A stretch of 64,000 nucleotides of DNA, taken from the NCBI GenBank assembly GCA_964516435.1, contig CAZEZP010000025.1, forward strand, positions 62,001 to 126,000. The letters run 5' to 3'. The position numbers and the translations under genes were made by a program. Under the pieces are notes generated by a model. That model was not told the DNA's origin. It made no database searches and saw only the letters and a list, made by a program, of their open reading frames with translations. The stretch comes from HGW-17 sp964516435. Its GTDB lineage: Bacteria; Myxococcota_A; Polyangia; HGW-17. Every line of letters begins with the position of its first letter. The stretch's first letter is position 1. This document shows positions 42,190-49,837 of the stretch, piece by piece.

Positions 42190-42807
42190 ATGATTGAAGT
42201 CGTAACCAGTTACAAACAACTCGAAACTTCCACGGACCATCTGGCGGGTCCCCTGATCCTCGGCTTTTTCGGAGATTTTTCGCAAAGCGCTACGCAAACC
42301 CTGCCCGCGTTCAAGGCTTTTTGCGAAAAGCATCCGCAACTGCCGGCCTATCTCGTGGACGTGGGCAAGGTCAAGGATGTGCACGGGCATTTCCAGGTGA
42401 CCCAGGTGCCAGCCGTTGTGCTCGTCAGGGGCGGGCGCGTGGTGAACCGCGTGGTGGGGACGGCCACCGTGGCATCCTATGAAGCCGCCTTCCTGGCTGC
42501 CGATGGCTCTCCCGCCACCGCGTCGAAGGCGGCCGAATCCAAGAAGCCGGGGCATTCCGTGACCGTGTACACGACCCAGAGTTGCCCGTGGTGCGTGCGG
42601 GTGAAGAACTACCTGCGCCAGATGAACGTGCCCTTCAAGGAAATCGACGTGGGCCGGGACCACGCGGCCGCCATGGAACTGGTGCGCCGCACCGGGCAGA
42701 CGGGGGTGCCGCAACTGAACATCGACGGACATTACGTCATCGGCTTCGACAAACCCAAGATCGACCGGCTCCTGGGCCTTTCGGGAGCCGCGTCCATGGC
42801 GAACTGA
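42190..42807 (+). CDS. Thioredoxin-like domain fused to a glutaredoxin domain
   Basis: Two thioredoxin folds in 205 residues. The first (about 1-105) has VDVGKVKDVHGHF and the cis-Pro motif VTQVPAVVLVR but lacks the CxxC site (GDFSQSAT takes its place), so it is probably structural or binding. The second (about 117-200) is a glutaredoxin/NrdH-like domain with the active site TTQSCPWCVRVK, the cis-Pro GVPQLNIDG and a glutaredoxin-type C-terminus. An ideal AGGAGGTG precedes the ATG. It is the second gene of the ArsR-controlled operon. The likely role is electron transfer from the thioredoxin reductase downstream to oxidised proteins. Confidence 0.87.
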   Translation: MIEVVTSYKQLETSTDHLAGPLILGFFGDFSQSATQTLPAFKAFCEKHPQLPAYLVDVGKVKDVHGHFQVTQVPAVVLVRGGRVVNRVVGTATVASYEAAFLAADGSPATASKAAESKKPGHSVTVYTTQSCPWCVRVKNYLRQMNVPFKEIDVGRDHAAAMELVRRTGQTGVPQLNIDGHYVIGFDKPKIDRLLGLSGAASMAN

Positions 42808-42833
42808 CGATTGCACCGAGGAGGTAGATGAAC

Positions 42834-43121
42834 ATGAAAATCAAGCCCGTGAACGAGAAAGTCCTGCTGCGTCCCGTCCAGGTGGAGGAAACCGCGGGCG
42901 GCATCCTGCTGCCGCCCTCCTCGCGCGAGGAACCCGACATGGCCGAAGTGGTAGCCGTTTCCGAACAGGTGACGGGATGGGACCTCGCGGCCGGCGACAG
43001 GGTGCTGGTCAAGAAGTTCTCCGGCACGGAAATCGAGTGGGAAGGCGAAAAATTGCGGTTCGTGGACGTGGGGGATCTTCTGGCCAAGTGGGTCGAGGCC
43101 GACGAGATTCCGGAAAACTGA
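42834..43121 (+). CDS. GroES-type co-chaperonin paralogue within a redox operon
   Basis: The sequence is clearly GroES: MKIKPVNEKVLLRP, the mobile loop ETAGGILLP that contacts GroEL, GDRVLVKKFSGTEIEW and the closing FVDVGDLLAKW. The start at 42834 has AGGAGG nine bases upstream; the ATG at 42828 is too close. GroES normally sits directly before groEL, but no groEL is nearby, and this gene lies between two thioredoxin-family genes. It may be a stress-specific partner of a distant GroEL, helping refold proteins after thiol oxidation. That role is inference; the family call is firm. Confidence 0.9.
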   Translation: MKIKPVNEKVLLRPVQVEETAGGILLPPSSREEPDMAEVVAVSEQVTGWDLAAGDRVLVKKFSGTEIEWEGEKLRFVDVGDLLAKWVEADEIPEN

Positions 43122-43143
43122 TGGATGGATAAATATAAATATT

Positions 43144-43169
43144 ATTGCAATATATGATTGCAATACATG
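43144..43169 (+). repeat. Two tandem 13-base repeats before the thioredoxin gene
   Basis: ATTGCAATATATG is followed directly by ATTGCAATACATG; each begins with the palindrome ATTGCAAT. They lie 13 bases before the thioredoxin start in a short AT-rich gap and may be a binding site or internal promoter element. Confidence 0.5.
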
Positions 43170-43182
43170 AAAGGACAATACA

Positions 43183-43527
43183 ATGCTTCAAACCAATCTC
43201 GAACACATTCAGACCATGGAACAATATGAAGAAATCCTCAAGAGCGGGCAGAAGGCGGTCATCGTGTGCGGCCGGATGGGACCCATGTGCATCCCCGTGT
43301 ACGACGCCATGGAAACCCTGCGCTCCAAGTATCCGGACATCCGGTTCACAGACATGGAATTCGATGCGCCGGTGGCCATGAAGACCATCCGCCAGTTGCC
43401 CGAGACGCGCTCCTTCACCGGCCTGCCGTTCACGGTGTATTTCAGGGACGGCAAGGTGGCGGCGGCGACCACGAGCATCCAGACCAAGCAGCAGATCAAG
43501 GAAATCCTGGATTCGAAGATGAAATAG
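43183..43527 (+). CDS. Thioredoxin-family protein with an unusual CGRMGPMC active-site region
   Basis: The 114-residue protein has the strand AVIVCGRMGPMCIPVYDAM, where a standard thioredoxin has WCGPC: here two Cys are six residues apart. It also has a cis-Pro-like FTGLPFTVYFRDGK and the closing QTKQQIKEIL helix. Such divergent thioredoxins occur in anaerobes beside dedicated reductases, as here: the thioredoxin reductase gene follows after 46 bases. AAAGGA upstream supports the start. It should shuttle electrons from the reductase, perhaps to the glutaredoxin-like protein two genes upstream (inference). Confidence 0.8.
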   Translation: MLQTNLEHIQTMEQYEEILKSGQKAVIVCGRMGPMCIPVYDAMETLRSKYPDIRFTDMEFDAPVAMKTIRQLPETRSFTGLPFTVYFRDGKVAAATTSIQTKQQIKEILDSKMK

Positions 43528-43573
43528 CTGCGGCGGCACGGCTGCGCGCGTCGCGTCGGGAAAGGAGGCGGCC

Positions 43574-44503
43574 ATGGAAACGCAACACTTCGATGCCATC
43601 GTACTCGGTGCCGGACCGGCAGGGCTCACGGCGGCCCTGTATCTGGCGCGCGCGCGCCGCTCGGTGCTGGTTCTGGATAGGGGAACGGCCGGCGGCCAGA
43701 TGAATCTGACCCATGAAATCGCCAACTATCCCGGCGTGTTTCCGGCCGTGAGCGGCGCGCAACTCGGTCGGATCATGAAGATGCAGGCCGAGAGTTTCGG
43801 CGCGCGCGTGCTCACGCAGGCGGACATCGCGCGCATGGACCTGGTGGCCGAGCCCAAGGTGTTCGAGGTGGAGGACGAGGGCGTCTTCACGGCCCGCGCG
43901 GTGATTCTGGCCGTGGGCGGAACGCCGCGCACCCTGGGAGTTCCGGGCGAGGCCCGCTTCAAGGGCCGCGGCGTCTCCTACTGCGCCACGTGCGACGGCG
44001 ATTTCTTCACCGGCAAGGACATCGCCGTCATCGGCGGGGGCAACTCGGCGCTCGAGGAAGCCGTCTCCCTGACCCGGTACGCCTCGAGCGTGACCATCCT
44101 GCACGAATTCGACCATTTCCAGGCGCACGCGTGGGCCGTGGAGCAGGCGAAGGCGAATCAGAAAATCCGCTTCGTGATGGAGCAGACCATCACCGCGTTC
44201 GAAGGTGAAGAGCGGCTGGAAGCCGTAACCAGCGTGCACAAGCGCACGGGCGAAATCACCCGGGTGCCGGTGGATGGCGTGTTCATCTTCATCGGCTACG
44301 TGCCGGACACGGCGCAGTTGCCCGTGGCGAAGAACGAGCGCGGTGAAATCCTCGTGGACGAGATGCTGCGCACCGACATTCCCGGCGTGTTCGCCGCCGG
44401 GGATGCCCGCGTGAAGCGGTTCAGGCAGGTCACCACGGCCGTATCCGACGGTTCCGTGGCCGCCCTGGCCGCCGCCGAGTACCTGGAAACCCACCGGAAT
44501 TGA
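43574..44503 (+). CDS. trxB: Thioredoxin reductase (FAD-dependent disulphide reductase)
   Basis: The 309-residue flavoprotein has the FAD-binding VLGAGPAGLTAALYLARA, the redox-active CATC (in SYCATCDGDFF), the NAD(P)H-binding VIGGGNSALEEAVSL and the C-terminal FAD motif GVFAAGDAR. This is the low-molecular-weight TrxB fold. The first strand of the nucleotide-binding site and the following HEFDHFQAHAWAV lack the usual HRRxxFRA arginines that hold the NADPH phosphate, so NADH or another donor is possible. AAAGGAGG gives a strong start. It closes the ArsR-controlled operon and should supply electrons to the thioredoxin and glutaredoxin encoded before it. Confidence 0.92.
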   Translation: METQHFDAIVLGAGPAGLTAALYLARARRSVLVLDRGTAGGQMNLTHEIANYPGVFPAVSGAQLGRIMKMQAESFGARVLTQADIARMDLVAEPKVFEVEDEGVFTARAVILAVGGTPRTLGVPGEARFKGRGVSYCATCDGDFFTGKDIAVIGGGNSALEEAVSLTRYASSVTILHEFDHFQAHAWAVEQAKANQKIRFVMEQTITAFEGEERLEAVTSVHKRTGEITRVPVDGVFIFIGYVPDTAQLPVAKNERGEILVDEMLRTDIPGVFAAGDARVKRFRQVTTAVSDGSVAALAAAEYLETHRN

Positions 44504-44527
44504 AATGAAAAAAGTGAAAAACCCGCG

Positions 44528-44938
44528 TCAGTCGGTGATGCCGATGATGCGGGTGACGGAATGCGAGCGCCCGTCGCAGTCGGTGACCGTCATCGTCACG
44601 GGCGTCGGCCGGGACAGGCGGGCGAGGATGCGCATGTGCGCGCGGTTGGGCGTGGCGGCGCGCAGTATGTGAGAAAACGGAATATCCCACGAAAAACGCA
44701 CGCCCCCGGGACAGCCGGAAGGCGGGCCCGCACCATCGGGGTCGTCATCGCAGGCCTCGGGATGATCGATTTGATCACAGGACGCTCGCCCATCCAGCAC
44801 GATTTCGGAATCCGTCCCCGCCTGCACATAGGCCGGGGTCACCGTCAGGCGGGCGACAGGAGGAAACCCAGGCTCCAGGCCGGGATCGCAGGCGAGCATA
44901 TACAGCGCGGGCCAGAGGGCGAGTGCAATGCGTTTCAT
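44528..44938 (-). CDS. Small predicted lipoprotein with Ig/PKD-like fold
   Basis: Starting at MKRIALALW (GAGGAG seven bases upstream) the product has a signal peptide with lipobox MLAC at residue 17. The mature part has PVARLTVTPAYVQAGTDSEIVLDGRAS, a typical opening of PKD or Ig-like domains, then RFSWDIPFS and a closing VTMTVTDCDGR strand. Three or four Cys could form disulphides outside the cytoplasm. It lies 12 bases after lysK on the same strand, likely co-transcribed, although no functional link is obvious. Function unknown. Confidence 0.75.
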   Translation of the reverse strand: MKRIALALWPALYMLACDPGLEPGFPPVARLTVTPAYVQAGTDSEIVLDGRASCDQIDHPEACDDDPDGAGPPSGCPGGVRFSWDIPFSHILRAATPNRAHMRILARLSRPTPVTMTVTDCDGRSHSVTRIIGITD

Positions 44939-44949
44939 GATGCGGCTCC

Positions 44950-46512
44950 TCATTGCGCCAGCGCCTTCTCCAGCATGGCGACCATGGTGGGAACCCCCAC
45001 CAGTTGCACGAACGCGCCGAAGCGCGGCCCCCGCTCCTGCCCCAGGACCGCCTTGTAGAAGGCCGAGAAGAAGGCCGGCGGCTCCATGCCGCGGGACTTG
45101 GCGATATCGAAGGGGATGGCGTGCAAGTGCTCCGCATCCAGCCCTTCGGCCGAACGCAGGCGGTCCAGCAGTTCCTCGAACAGCGGCCGCCAGGCGTCGT
45201 CGGGACGCACATAGACCTTCGTGGGCAGGATGAAATCCCGGTAGTAGGCCAGGCTCTTCTGCACGAGATCCTCCACGGTGCGGCGGTACTGCGTGGTGCT
45301 CTCGTCGTAGCGCGCCAGGTAGGAATACAGCAGGTCCGCATCATCGGTGCCCAGCGCGGACACCAGGTTGTTGACCGTGGAGAACGACACCGAGCAGGCA
45401 TAGGGCGGCGGATCGCCCGCGAACACGTGCCACACGGCCAGATCCGGGCGCGTCTCCTCGGGCGCCTGCGGATAGCGGCGCAGTTCCTCGAGGTAGTCGT
45501 CGACCACCTTGGGAATCATGCCGAAATACAGGCGCTTGGCCTTGCGCGGATTCTGGAAGATGTAATACAGCAGGCTCTCAACGGGCGCGTATTCCATCCA
45601 CGTGTCCACGGTGAGCCCGCGCCCCACGCTCTTGCTGATCTTCTCCCCGTTCTCGTCCAGGAACATCTCGTAGAAGAGCCCCGCGGGCGGCTTCTTCCCG
45701 AGTTCGCGGCAGATGCGCCCCGAGAGCTTGGCGGACTCGATGAGATCCTTGCCGTACATCTCGTAGTGGATGCCGTAGGAGAACCAGCGCAGCGCCCAGT
45801 CCACCTTCCAGCCCACCTTGGCATGGCCGCCCGTCACGGGCAGCGTGCCGGCATGCCCGCAGCCGCGTACATCGCCGAATGCGCCGTCGCAGACGAAATC
45901 CAGCGTGCCGGCGTCGCCGTCCACCTGCACCACGCGGGTGGTGTAGACGCGCCCGCAGGCGGGGCATACGGGCATGAAGGGCGACCAGTTCTGCCGGTTC
46001 TCCTCGCGCAGCGTGGCCGTGATGATGCCGCGGATGGCCTCGTGATTCTTCGCGATCCGGCGCAGTCCCTCATCGAAATGCCCCGCCCGGTAGGCGGCCG
46101 TGGAACTCTGGAACCGGTAGGAGAAGCCGAAGGCGTCCAGAAAATCGCACAACTTGCGGTTCATGTGGGCGCTGTAGCTTTCGCAGCACCCGAACGGGTC
46201 GGGAATGGACGACAGCGGCTTGCCCAGATGCGGGGCCACCTTCTCTGGATTGGGAATGTTCAGGGGCACCTTGCGCAGGCCGTCCATGTCGTCGGAAAAC
46301 GCGATCAGTTCGGTTTTCAGGCCGGTGAGCGCCTCGAACGCACGGCGCACCCACGTGGTGCGCGCCACCTCGGAAAACGTGCCGATGTGCGGCAGGCCCG
46401 ACGGTCCGAATCCGGTCTCGAAGCGCACCACGGCATCCGGCGCAAAAGGCCCATGCTCGGCGGACAGGGCCGCGGCTTCGGCAAACGGCCAACTCTTGCA
46501 ACTCTCGTACAT
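44950..46512 (-). CDS. lysK: Class I lysyl-tRNA synthetase
   Basis: Class I LysRS charges tRNA-Lys with lysine and is found in archaea, spirochaetes and some other bacteria, in place of the common class II enzyme. The 520-residue product shows GPSGLPHIGTF (the HIGH region), four zinc-binding-type Cys (CPACGRVYT and VCDGAFGDVRGCGH) and the KMSKS loop as GEKISKSVGRG. The start at 46512 follows GAGGAGA; the open frame to 46623 is rejected. It could coexist with a class II enzyme elsewhere in the genome. A good promoter lies upstream at 46648-46676. Confidence 0.95.
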   Translation of the reverse strand: MYESCKSWPFAEAAALSAEHGPFAPDAVVRFETGFGPSGLPHIGTFSEVARTTWVRRAFEALTGLKTELIAFSDDMDGLRKVPLNIPNPEKVAPHLGKPLSSIPDPFGCCESYSAHMNRKLCDFLDAFGFSYRFQSSTAAYRAGHFDEGLRRIAKNHEAIRGIITATLREENRQNWSPFMPVCPACGRVYTTRVVQVDGDAGTLDFVCDGAFGDVRGCGHAGTLPVTGGHAKVGWKVDWALRWFSYGIHYEMYGKDLIESAKLSGRICRELGKKPPAGLFYEMFLDENGEKISKSVGRGLTVDTWMEYAPVESLLYYIFQNPRKAKRLYFGMIPKVVDDYLEELRRYPQAPEETRPDLAVWHVFAGDPPPYACSVSFSTVNNLVSALGTDDADLLYSYLARYDESTTQYRRTVEDLVQKSLAYYRDFILPTKVYVRPDDAWRPLFEELLDRLRSAEGLDAEHLHAIPFDIAKSRGMEPPAFFSAFYKAVLGQERGPRFGAFVQLVGVPTMVAMLEKALAQ

Positions 46513-46647
46513 GCTCGTCTCCTCGCGGGGTGCGCCTGCTTCCGGGAGCGGGAACCCTTGAGCCGGGAAAAATGCATCCTCCCGCGTTGAAAAGTGGAAA
46601 AACCCGAAAAAAAGCCTCACCATTCAAGGCTTTCCCCGCGCGCGTGC

Positions 46648-46676
46648 ACGTTACCCGAAGCCGCCCGGTGCGTCAA
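46648..46676 (-). promoter_or_regulatory. Promoter of lysK
   Basis: On the minus strand TTGACG (46676-46671) and TAACGT (46653-46648) are spaced by 17 bases, about 136 bases before the lysK start. The rest of the gap up to 46795 is very AT-rich and includes the end of the Lon-like gene's transcript. Confidence 0.6.
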
Positions 46677-46795
46677 GCTGACGTTTCCACACCGACGTTT
46701 TCATGTGTTTTTTGTGAAAAATAAAAATATTTTACTTTTTCGTTTTATTTTCTATTTTTCTATTTCAATATTTAATAATATTTATAATATTTATT

Positions 46796-48604
46796 CTAGT
46801 AATATAATTTATCAATTTCAGTTTCCAGTTTTCGAATGGAATCGGGGGAGCCATCGAATTCCAGGCAAAAGTCAAGCAAATCCGGATAGAAACGGGCAGC
46901 TGGCTTGTGGCAAAGCGACAGAACATCCGGGATTTCCCGCAGACGTTCGGGCTGCCTCACGCCGCTCTCCCACGCGGCCAGTTCCGTCTCGATCCGGCAT
47001 ACCCAGAACAGAAACTGGGTCAAGTCGTGCTCGCGGCGCTGGGGTTCGAAGCGGCTGGACAGCCGCAGGGCGTCCTCTGGCCGGCCGAGCCTGCGGTACA
47101 TGCGCACAAGCGCGCGCAGCGTGCTGATTTCCGGATGGCGCAGAACGGGTTCGTCGGACAGGCACCAGGCGCGGAAATTTCCATCGAGTCCCGGAATCGC
47201 TCTGCTGGAATCCTCGATGAAATCCGCCAGTTTCGATTCTTCGCCCAGCCGCACGCAGCCAGCCGCCACGGCGTGGTAATTGTAGCGCCTCTGCCGGGCG
47301 GCCTTCTCCGCTACGAGTTTGCCCGTCTCCTGCTCCAGTTCCCGTACGGTCTGCCAGAATTTTTCTGAAAGGCCCGCACGCGCGCACTCCCAGGCGAAAT
47401 GGCACAGGGTGAACGGCAGATCCTCCTGCAGGTCGCTTCGCTGCCGGTGGATGGAGCAGTTATCCTCGCGCAGCCGCACGGCCTCCCGTCCGTTGCCAAC
47501 CATGCTCTCATAGGTGGCCAGGATTCCCTGCAGCCGGATGCGGTTCTGCCATGACAGCATACGGTCCTTGAGGTGATTGTCGATGGCGGTCCGAAACCAT
47601 CGGTCCGGAAACGAATCCAGTGTCGTGGCCAGAAGTTGCACCTCGATTTCCTGGATATGTTCCGGATCCAGATAATAACGCTCGTAGGCGTGCCGGGCCT
47701 TCTGGAGTTCGTGGCGGATGGTCTCGGCATCCTCCGTACGGCCCAGATGGCGCAGTTGCATCATGACACGCACGCGCAGCCGGATGATGTCGGCCGGCTG
47801 CAGATTCCTGTGCTCCTTCTGGCCGAGCCACAGTTCCAGCCTGCGCAGGTTGCCCTCGTAGTCGTCGCTTTCATCAACCTGGGCAATGAGTTCCTCTATG
47901 CTCTGAAGGAGAGGATCCACCCGCACATTGGTTCCCCACAGGAGAGAAATGGCCTCCTGGAACCTCTGCACCGGCTGCAGGCGCGGATCCAGGCTCCGCG
48001 TGCCGTTGGGTGGAAACAGCACGACCCCGGGATGGTCGCCCAGTTCCTCCAGCGCCGCCCTAATTTTTTGTTCTAGACACCCAACCCCTATCACGACCCC
48101 ATTGGCATCGAGTTTTCCGGTCACGACGACGGGCTTTTCGAGTTGCAGCCCGCAGGCGCGCTGCACGAAGGCCAGCGCGGCCGCCAGACCCAGGGAACTG
48201 CCGTCGATGGTCAGGTTCACGCCTTCGTTGGCGGGCAGGACGCATTCCATGTTCCAGGAAAATGAATTGCGCAGGAAGGCCGCAGCGAGACCGAAGGCCT
48301 GCCTCACGGCGCCGCGGGCTTCTTCCGCAAGGCAGGCGGGAGCCACACCGTTTCCGGGCTGGGTGCAGATATCGGCATGGATGGGAACCAGGATGGCCTC
48401 CCGATCCGTGTTTCCGACCGCCAGGAAATACAGGGCCGGCGCCACGGGCGGCGGATCATTTTCCAGACTCTCCCGGACTTTTTCGGCCAGTATGGCTATA
48501 TCCATGGTGCGCGCGTGGCGGATCCACGACAGGACCTTCCCGGTGCTCCGGTAAAGCCGGTACTCGGACAAATGATGGGCAAAACGATAGGCGTCGTCGC
48601 TCAT
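46796..48604 (-). CDS. Second Lon-type (S16-like) Ser-Lys peptidase with helical repeats, no ATPase
   Basis: The protein has 602 residues. About 55-230 resembles the Lon peptidase domain: IDGSSLGLAAALAF gives S137 and VGCLEQKIRAAL gives K180, 43 residues apart as in Lon. The intervening VVVTGKLDANGVVIGVG matches the Lon 'TGEI...G.V.PIGG' strand pair very well, better than in the first copy. Residues 240-600 are TPR-like helices. No AAA+ module or signal peptide is seen. The gene has the same layout as the one at 6767-8608 and the same dyad residue numbers, so they look like paralogues. It lies outside the main island between lysK and an envelope gene. No convincing ribosome site precedes the ATG at 48604. 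Confidence 0.8.
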   Translation of the reverse strand: MSDDAYRFAHHLSEYRLYRSTGKVLSWIRHARTMDIAILAEKVRESLENDPPPVAPALYFLAVGNTDREAILVPIHADICTQPGNGVAPACLAEEARGAVRQAFGLAAAFLRNSFSWNMECVLPANEGVNLTIDGSSLGLAAALAFVQRACGLQLEKPVVVTGKLDANGVVIGVGCLEQKIRAALEELGDHPGVVLFPPNGTRSLDPRLQPVQRFQEAISLLWGTNVRVDPLLQSIEELIAQVDESDDYEGNLRRLELWLGQKEHRNLQPADIIRLRVRVMMQLRHLGRTEDAETIRHELQKARHAYERYYLDPEHIQEIEVQLLATTLDSFPDRWFRTAIDNHLKDRMLSWQNRIRLQGILATYESMVGNGREAVRLREDNCSIHRQRSDLQEDLPFTLCHFAWECARAGLSEKFWQTVRELEQETGKLVAEKAARQRRYNYHAVAAGCVRLGEESKLADFIEDSSRAIPGLDGNFRAWCLSDEPVLRHPEISTLRALVRMYRRLGRPEDALRLSSRFEPQRREHDLTQFLFWVCRIETELAAWESGVRQPERLREIPDVLSLCHKPAARFYPDLLDFCLEFDGSPDSIRKLETEIDKLYY

Positions 48605-48675
48605 GGCAGCATTTTTTAGCGCAACGACGGGATTCTGTCACGAAAAAGATGGAATGGGGACCCGTGGAAAACCGC

Positions 48676-49605
48676 TCACCACATGGTGAAATTCAGGCCG
48701 AGGTTGACGCGCCAGCCGCGCAGGTTCTCGTAATCCTGCAGGGGAAAGGTGTAGCCGCCGCTGAGCGTCACGAAGAAATTGCGGTCCGACCAGAGGTGCG
48801 CGCCGAAAGTGGGCGTGATGTGGAACACGCCGCCCAGTTTCCTCATGCAGTCGTCTTCCGCAGAGACGGTGCATTCCTCGTCGAGCACCTGCCGGCTGGT
48901 GTAGGATCCACCCATTTCCAGGCCGAAGATCGGCACGAGGAACGGCCGGCGCGGGTTGCGCTCGAAGGAGAGATCGATGCCGAAGGCATAGTAGATCATG
49001 TCTTCGACATCCTTCTCGGTGCTGTTGAGGATGTCCACCTTGAAATAGATACGGCCATGCGAGGGACCGCGCTTCTCGTTGCGGTGCACCCACGCCAGAA
49101 ACACGTAGTTCAGGGAAATCCCGTTGAAGATGCCCAGCAGATCCGTGTTTCGCGGAATGTAGGTGGTGGCCGAGAGCCCGGGGAGGAAGAAACTCTCCCA
49201 TTCCTCCGTCACCTTCACGGTGATGGTGCGGGAAGCCGAATTGACGCCGTCGCTCACCGTGAAGGTCATGGTGTGGGTGCCCACGTGCCAGGCGCGCGGC
49301 TTCCAGACGAAGATGAGCGCGTTGGGCTCGAATTCGGCATTGGAGGGAGCGCCGGTGACCGTCCAGCGGTAGGGCGTTCCCGCATTGTTGAGCGTGATGC
49401 GCAATTCCTGTCCCACCTTGTGGTAGTAGTGATCATAAAGCACGTAGCGGTTGGCTTCGAGCACCTGGTTCACGGTCATGGGGGGCGGCGCGACCGGCTG
49501 GGAAGGAACGGCGGCGGCGGGCTGCGGTGGTGGCGGCTGCTGGGCGAAACTGGAAAGCGGTAGAAGGACGCAGAGAATGGCGAGCAGGAAAACGCGAAGA
49601 TGCAT
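48676..49605 (-). CDS. Secreted protein with Ig-like domain and outer-membrane beta-barrel-like C-terminus
   Basis: From the ATG at 49605 (AAGGAGG five bases upstream) the 309-residue product has a signal peptide ending SSFAQ, a Pro-rich linker, and an Ig/cadherin-like domain (FVWKPRAWHVGTHTMTFTVSDGVNSASRTITVKV, in two parts) as found in myxobacterial surface proteins. The last 170 residues alternate aromatic and polar residues and end in VNLGLNFTMW, a C-terminal aromatic typical of outer-membrane barrels. It is probably a periplasmic domain attached to an outer-membrane barrel. The open frame upstream to 50100 is not native. It diverges from the Cys-repeat lipoprotein gene. Confidence 0.75.
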   Translation of the reverse strand: MHLRVFLLAILCVLLPLSSFAQQPPPPQPAAAVPSQPVAPPPMTVNQVLEANRYVLYDHYYHKVGQELRITLNNAGTPYRWTVTGAPSNAEFEPNALIFVWKPRAWHVGTHTMTFTVSDGVNSASRTITVKVTEEWESFFLPGLSATTYIPRNTDLLGIFNGISLNYVFLAWVHRNEKRGPSHGRIYFKVDILNSTEKDVEDMIYYAFGIDLSFERNPRRPFLVPIFGLEMGGSYTSRQVLDEECTVSAEDDCMRKLGGVFHITPTFGAHLWSDRNFFVTLSGGYTFPLQDYENLRGWRVNLGLNFTMW

Positions 49606-49623
49606 GAGGACCTCCTTGCGGTT

Positions 49624-49650
49624 GGTTCGGCCACGGACACGGCCCGAACC
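49624..49650 (-). promoter_or_regulatory. Hairpin in the leader of the barrel-protein gene
   Basis: GGTTCGG (49624-49630) and CCGAACC (49644-49650) form a perfect seven-pair stem with a 13-base loop, just upstream of the ribosome site of the minus-strand gene. Role unknown. Confidence 0.35.
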
Positions 49651-49765
49651 GCCGTGCCGGGATTTTTTGCAGAACCCGGAAACCAGCGTAAAGAAAAACC
49701 GGAACGGGGAAAACGTTTTTTTCGGGAAAAAATTCAGGGCGGATGAAACATGAGCCGCCCGGGGG

Positions 49766-49793
49766 TCGCAAAACGCACATTTTGTGCTATAAG
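49766..49793 (+). promoter_or_regulatory. Extended -10 promoter with overlapping palindrome before the Cys-repeat lipoprotein
   Basis: TATAAG (49788-49793) is preceded by TGC, an extended -10, with a weak TCGCAA 16 bases upstream. The inverted repeat GCACA/TGTGC (49775-49787) fills the spacer and could be an operator. Confidence 0.45.
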
Positions 49794-49837
49794 GAACGAT
49801 GCTCTGCTCATCGAGCGGAGCCCTCGAGAGGTTCTCC

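Noticed and set aside
42834..43121. Main groESL operon
   Set aside because: No groEL follows; the gene lies within a thioredoxin operon, so it is treated as a paralogue.
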